From NCBI RefSeq assembly GCF_014467015.1, contig NZ_CP058559.1, forward strand, positions 2,976,001 through 3,040,000: 64,000 nt of DNA, written 5' to 3'. The translations under genes and the position numbers were made by a program. Source of the DNA: Alkalicella caledoniensis. GTDB taxonomy: Bacteria; Bacillota; Proteinivoracia; Proteinivoracales; Proteinivoracaceae. Positions 61,181-64,000 of this stretch are shown in pieces (position 1 is the stretch's first letter; each line of letters starts with the position of its first letter). The notes under the pieces were generated by a model. It ran no database searches. It saw only the letters and a program-made list of their open reading frames with translations, and was not told where the DNA came from.

Positions 61181-62539
61181 CTAGCCTTCCACCAAAACAT
61201 TTACCCATTTTCCGCTGACAAGTCTCATGGTACATAGTGTGCTTCGGATTATTTCTTCAGTAGCCACTACAATCATTACTATGGTTATGCCGTAGCCGAG
61301 CTTTGCAGCAATATATGCGGCGGGAATTCCTATGAGGCATAGGGGTAGTGTATCTACATACATACTGAATTTTGTATCTCCCCCAGCCCTTAGGATGCCC
61401 ATTATATTAACTGTTGTCATGGCTCTAAAAATGAGCATAAGGGCATTGATTCTAATTATTATGTTCAAACTTTCCTTTGCGCTATCGGTTATATTGAAAA
61501 ATCCTCCTGCCATGGGGCCTATTACAGAGAGAAGAACACTGCATACTATTCCTATACTAAGGGCCACTACAAACAAGTGGTGGGCATTGGTCTTTCCCTT
61601 TTCCACATCACCTTCACCCAAAGCATTTCCCACAATGGTGGCGGTGGCATATGCTACACTTTGGGCGATGATATGAAATACACTAGCCATTGTGGCCGCT
61701 ATTTGAGTTGCTGATAAGGCATCTACAGAAACAATACCATAGATTTTTAGATAAACGGAAATACATATAACCCATACAACTTCAGTGATAAAGATAGGAA
61801 TACCTGTTTTTATTATACTGTTGTTGATCGTTCTATTGGCATTGGTAAGTAGTTTGCCCACGGATATATTTAGGACATCTGTTTTTTTATAGACATAGGT
61901 GATTATTACCAGACATTGAAAAATCCTTGCAATCAGTGTGGCTATGGCAGCCCCTACTACTCCCAGGGTTGGGAGACCAAGGTTGCCAAATATCAGTAAA
62001 TAGTTGAGCAACGTGTTTAACAACATGGAGAATATGGCTATATACATGGGATACTTGGTATCTCCTATGGCCCTTAACATACCAGAGTAGGCGAAGGTGA
62101 TAGCAGTGGGTATATAGGAGATTGCTACAATCCCTAAATACTTAGAACCTAAATCAACGACTCCTGCATTTGTATTAAAGACACCTATTAAATGGTTGGA
62201 GAAAAATAGTCCTCCCATGGTAAAAATTCCACCGAATAGAAGCAATAGAAGCCAAGAAAATGACATAATTTCAGCTATGCTTTTTTTGTCCCCCTTACCA
62301 TGGTACTGTGCTGTATACACAAAACATCCCCCTTGGGATCCAGTGATAAAGTATGTAAAGATTAGAAAGATCTGATTGGCTATACTGACAGAAGCTATAG
62401 GTATAGTGCCTAGACTTCCAATCATAAATATATCTATAAAATTTAGTGATGCACTGATGAAGTTTTGTATCATTACTGGTATTCCTATCCTATATAACTT
62501 CGTAAATACTTCTGTGTTAGTTGCCAATTGAAGTTTCAT
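61181..62539 (-). CDS. MATE family efflux transporter
   Basis: The 452-residue protein has twelve membrane helices in two related halves. MATE signatures are present: SLNFIDIFMIGSLGTIPIASVSIANQI near residues 32-58, YSGMLRAIGDTKYPM near 166-180, MGILRAGGDTKFSM near 383-396. It exports organic cations or drugs with sodium or proton exchange. It is transcribed alone. The hairpin between its stop and the preceding plus-strand gene (GCCCTCACTAGGTC/GACCTAGTGAGGGC, 61137-61167) serves both. Confidence 0.92.
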   Translation of the reverse strand: MKLQLATNTEVFTKLYRIGIPVMIQNFISASLNFIDIFMIGSLGTIPIASVSIANQIFLIFTYFITGSQGGCFVYTAQYHGKGDKKSIAEIMSFSWLLLLLFGGIFTMGGLFFSNHLIGVFNTNAGVVDLGSKYLGIVAISYIPTAITFAYSGMLRAIGDTKYPMYIAIFSMLLNTLLNYLLIFGNLGLPTLGVVGAAIATLIARIFQCLVIITYVYKKTDVLNISVGKLLTNANRTINNSIIKTGIPIFITEVVWVICISVYLKIYGIVSVDALSATQIAATMASVFHIIAQSVAYATATIVGNALGEGDVEKGKTNAHHLFVVALSIGIVCSVLLSVIGPMAGGFFNITDSAKESLNIIIRINALMLIFRAMTTVNIMGILRAGGDTKFSMYVDTLPLCLIGIPAAYIAAKLGYGITIVMIVVATEEIIRSTLCTMRLVSGKWVNVLVEG

Positions 62540-62822
62540 GGCTAGCCCCCTATAAATATAAGATGTCTAAATTATATCACAACATATTGGAACTGTAATT
62601 CTACATAGTAGAAAATTGCATATGAATGGGGTTAGAAGGAAGGGGAGGTGTGGGATGTAGCTCTTTCTTTTTCCTCGTATGCAGCGACAATCAGCGGTAT
62701 TAAAATCTTGTTGAACTGTCATTGGTTTTCTTCTCTGTTTAGCCATTTGTAACAGTACTTGGTAGATACCTTTGAAATTAAGCCCAAAATCACAGCAGAT
62801 GAGGATCAATAGTAGAAACTCC

Positions 62823-62853
62823 CTTTGATTTTTTAGGTTAAAGGGAGTTTTTT
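62823..62853 (+). terminator. Terminator upstream of the TasA-like gene
   Basis: ACTCCCTTTGA/TTAAAGGGAGT-type stem (AACTCCCTTT with AAAGGGAGTT) followed by TTTT. The stretch 62567-62815 before it shows a short minus-strand frame (MAKQRRKPMTVQQDFNTADC) that I cannot support as a gene. Confidence 0.65.
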
Positions 62854-62900
62854 GGCATGTTTTACAACTCTGCAGAATAATTAATAAAAGGAATTATTAT

Positions 62901-63716
62901 GTGGAGAGGAGTGTCTTTATGGGCGATAGTCCGGAAAAGAAGAGGAAAGTTGAAAGAATTACTCTGACTAGTATCATAGTCCTGCTGGTTATTATTATTG
63001 TCCTTATTCTATGTTGCTGTTGCAAAAACAGATATAATTCTATATCACTTAAAAACACCAATGAAGCAACAGCAGGCAGATTAAGTATAGGACTCAAACA
63101 TAATTCAGCAGAGAGTACTACTCTCATGCTGCAACCCCTAGTGCAACCCGGGGATATAATAACTGTTGGGGAGAATAATGTGCCAGGCATGACTAAAATA
63201 GAGATATTTAATAGGGGCAACACAGATCTATTATTTCTGTCTAACTTTGAGTTCAGTGGAGATACAGAGTTAGCAGAGGTTTTTATTTTCTGGGATCTAA
63301 AGGTAGCAATGAAGAATATTCAAGGAGATGAAAATATAGTAGAACATTGGTTAATTAAAGACGGGAAAATATTATCCCAACAGTTGCAAGGGGCCGATGG
63401 GAGCGTGAATGGACAAAAAGATGGTATCATTTCTCTAGCGGAATGGAATAGCGATGAAAATCAAGTAAATGGTATACAAAGAGGATGGGATCTTGCAGGT
63501 CTAACAAAGTCAGATGTATATGAGCTATCCTTTACACTAGTTTTTGACACTGCAGCAGGTAATGAATACCAAAACAAATCCATTGATATAACATATTCGG
63601 TGTTAGCTAGCCAAATGAGGGAAAAAGCTTTAGGAAAACTAATGCAGGATTATCAATTGCCTGAAGTAGAAGACCTAAGCCTACTATTTGCTGGGATAAA
63701 TAGTTCTAGACCTTAG
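62901..63716 (+). CDS. Membrane-anchored TasA/CalY-like protein
   Basis: The protein has 271 residues from 62901 (GTG); an ATG at 62919 is equally possible, with GGAGAGGAG between. A basic start (KKRKVERITL) precedes one membrane helix (about 19-38: SIIVLLVIIIVLILCCCC), then an extracellular domain. LQPLVQPGDIITVGENNVPG, IEIFNRGNTDLLFLSNFEFSG and ELSFTLVFDTAAGNEYQNKS follow the order of TasA/camelysin biofilm-fibre proteins, which have a DGxLKPGDxxxxxxxIxNxGxxDL motif. The cysteine stretch (CCCCK) at the membrane edge is unusual. A role in the matrix or envelope is inferred. Confidence 0.65.
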   Translation: MERSVFMGDSPEKKRKVERITLTSIIVLLVIIIVLILCCCCKNRYNSISLKNTNEATAGRLSIGLKHNSAESTTLMLQPLVQPGDIITVGENNVPGMTKIEIFNRGNTDLLFLSNFEFSGDTELAEVFIFWDLKVAMKNIQGDENIVEHWLIKDGKILSQQLQGADGSVNGQKDGIISLAEWNSDENQVNGIQRGWDLAGLTKSDVYELSFTLVFDTAAGNEYQNKSIDITYSVLASQMREKALGKLMQDYQLPEVEDLSLLFAGINSSRP

Positions 63717-63727
63717 ACTAGAAAAAG

Positions 63728-63764
63728 GAGCTCACAAAGAATAATTAAACTTTGTCGAGCTCTA
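63728..63764 (+). terminator. Terminator after the TasA-like gene
   Basis: GAGCTC-ACAAAG and CTTTGT-CGAGCTC pair around AATAATTAAA and are followed by TATTTTG. Confidence 0.72.
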
Positions 63765-63874
63765 TTTTGAAATCCCTAAACATTGAATAACCCCAACGGG
63801 AAGAAAGTATTTAGTTTATGTAAATCAGTGCTATAGATTTAAAACTAGAACTAGGGGGGAGCAAACTTGGGAAG

Positions 63875-64000
63875 TTGAAAATAATACTAGTCTATAGGTA
63901 TGTATCACTAATAGTCACCTCAGGGTTTTACCTTTTACTGACACCAGAACACACTATTTCGCGGAAGGTTTTTATTGTTTTATGTATTAGTATATCTTCT
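63875..64000 (+). CDS. Start of a membrane protein, cut by the window end
   Basis: A TTG at 63875, about 15 bp after CTAGGGGGGA, opens 42 codons with no stop: LKIILVYRYVSLIVTSGFYLLLTP, then SRKVFIVLCISISS. The two hydrophobic stretches look like membrane helices, as in the N-terminus of intramembrane-sensing kinases, but nothing further can be seen. The start codon is uncertain. Confidence 0.4.
   Translation, partial: MKIILVYRYVSLIVTSGFYLLLTPEHTISRKVFIVLCISISS

Noticed and set aside
62567-62809. 80-residue minus-strand frame upstream of the MATE gene
   Set aside because: Composition is odd (many Cys and Arg), the start lacks a ribosome-binding site and no family is recognised.

Overview
The window is AT-rich DNA with purine-rich ribosome-binding sites, frequent TTG and GTG starts, sigma-A type promoters and many U-tailed terminators. 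Together with remnants of PocR-type and corrinoid-binding proteins this suggests a low-GC Bacillota, probably an anaerobic clostridial lineage. That is inference; no rRNA, tRNA or CRISPR array was seen to anchor the taxonomy.

Left part (1-17 kb) is a defence island. It opens with the C-terminal part of a large DEAD/DEAH helicase with a DUF1998-type end (Druantia/DISARM-like, cut by the window edge). A promoter with two palindromic operators then leads into a variant N6-methylase and a broken partner gene. Next come a complete type I restriction-modification operon (hsdM-hsdS-hsdR), an unknown 122-residue gene, and a Gabija pair (gajA-gajB).

Middle part (17-45 kb) is mosaic. An IS21-type end interrupts a gene start, and a group II intron with a decayed maturase gene sits in a short dispersed repeat; empty copies of the same repeat elsewhere in the window show the intron boundaries. 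Two direct copies of a four-gene block (DUF429, GNAT acetyltransferase, WYL-like regulator, and a four-domain protein with two gamma-glutamylcyclotransferase-like folds) flank about 16 kb. That interval holds a pRiA4b ORF-3-like gene, a complete Wadjet system (jetABCD), a DUF488-DUF488-dual-OB operon, a second decayed gajA start, a membrane J-protein and a large SF1 helicase. The two blocks have decayed reciprocally, so at least three of the four genes survive intact in one copy or the other. Four truncated starts of a DUF6361-like gene and a recurring unit (terminator hairpin followed by GCAGGATT...TATTGAAT) mark the recombination points.

Right part (45-64 kb) is more ordinary: a three-gene ABC exporter divergent from a DesK/LnrJ-like two-component system with a 34-bp palindrome between them, an EEP-family hydrolase, BrnQ, a NUDIX hydrolase, glutathione peroxidase with a MarR/OhrR-like operator, a zinc metallopeptidase, a second ABC exporter, an NTF2-like protein, a MATE transporter and a TasA/CalY-like membrane protein. 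Between them lie mosaic gene remnants and a duplicated promoter / six-codon peptide / terminator unit that may be a small RNA or attenuator family.
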